From Acetobacter okinawensis (GTDB taxonomy: Bacteria > Pseudomonadota > Alphaproteobacteria > Acetobacterales > Acetobacteraceae), in the NCBI RefSeq assembly GCF_002153655.1, contig NZ_JOPJ01000020.1, positions 52,721 to 116,720 on the forward strand: DNA of 64,000 nucleotides, read 5' to 3'. The notes beneath the pieces were generated by a model. The model saw only the letters and a program-made list of their open reading frames with translations. It ran no database searches and was not told where the DNA came from. A program made the translations under genes and the position numbers. Below, one piece after another: positions 63,993 to 64,000 of the stretch (the first letter of the stretch is position 1; each line of letters begins with the position of its first letter).

Positions 63993-64000
63993 ATGACAAA
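63993..64000 (+). other. Possible start of the next gene at the window edge
   Basis: ATG ACA at 63993 follows AAGAAG eight to ten bases upstream. Only two codons are in the window, so nothing can be said about the product. Confidence 0.25.

Overview
This window looks like chromosomal DNA of an acetic acid bacterium (Acetobacteraceae, probably Acetobacter or a close relative). The clues are moderately high GC, dense alphaproteobacterial gene neighbourhoods (priA/xerC, yajC/DUF815, apaG/folE, groES-groEL with a CIRCE operator), hopanoid-transport genes hpnL/hpnN, an OprB-type carbohydrate porin, a SAM-II riboswitch ahead of metZ, and abundant efflux and TonB-receptor genes. The genus call is inference from gene content; no 16S gene is present. 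No insertion sequence, CRISPR array or intact prophage was seen.

Left part (1-14 kb): end of ribBA and ribH (riboflavin), then hpnL and hpnN (hopanoid export), a strong bidirectional terminator, a type II sulfide:quinone reductase preceded by a perfect 16-bp-arm palindrome, a DUF3297 gene, and a five-gene efflux operon read leftward (FUSC, DUF1656, HlyD, a secreted beta-repeat-like protein, RND pump). Middle (14-43.5 kb): mostly housekeeping. It holds an SbcD/SbcC-like (YhaO/YhaN) nuclease pair, OprB porin, moaB, a DJ-1/PfpI protein, folE, apaG, metZ with its riboswitch, a GNAT-NUDIX fusion, a Rieske oxygenase, DUF815 ATPase, yajC, priA, xerC, proline iminopeptidase, a two-lobed aspartyl protease, a PsiF-like protein, arfB, amtB, groEL/groES, a dienelactone hydrolase, a cold-shock protein, a DinG-like helicase, suhB, efp and tRNA-Ser(UGA).

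After the tRNA (43.5 kb onward) the content becomes accessory. A metal-related group (SCO1-like protein, PepSY membrane protein, TonB-dependent receptor, DUF2946-like protein) is followed by a 15-kb catabolic region. That region carries a LysR regulator, a class I aminotransferase, a leftward operon SDR-accB-accC-accB-like, a divergent pxpB-pxpC-pxpA (5-oxoprolinase) operon, a DMT exporter/importer, an MFS carboxylate-type transporter, a TonB-dependent receptor and aspartate ammonia-lyase. Taken together this region could turn 5-oxoproline into glutamate, pass the amino group to aspartate and release it as ammonium and fumarate. The most unusual element is the biotin module beside pxpBCA: a biotin carboxylase, one intact biotin carrier with EAMK, and a second carrier-like protein in which the biotinyl lysine position is serine.
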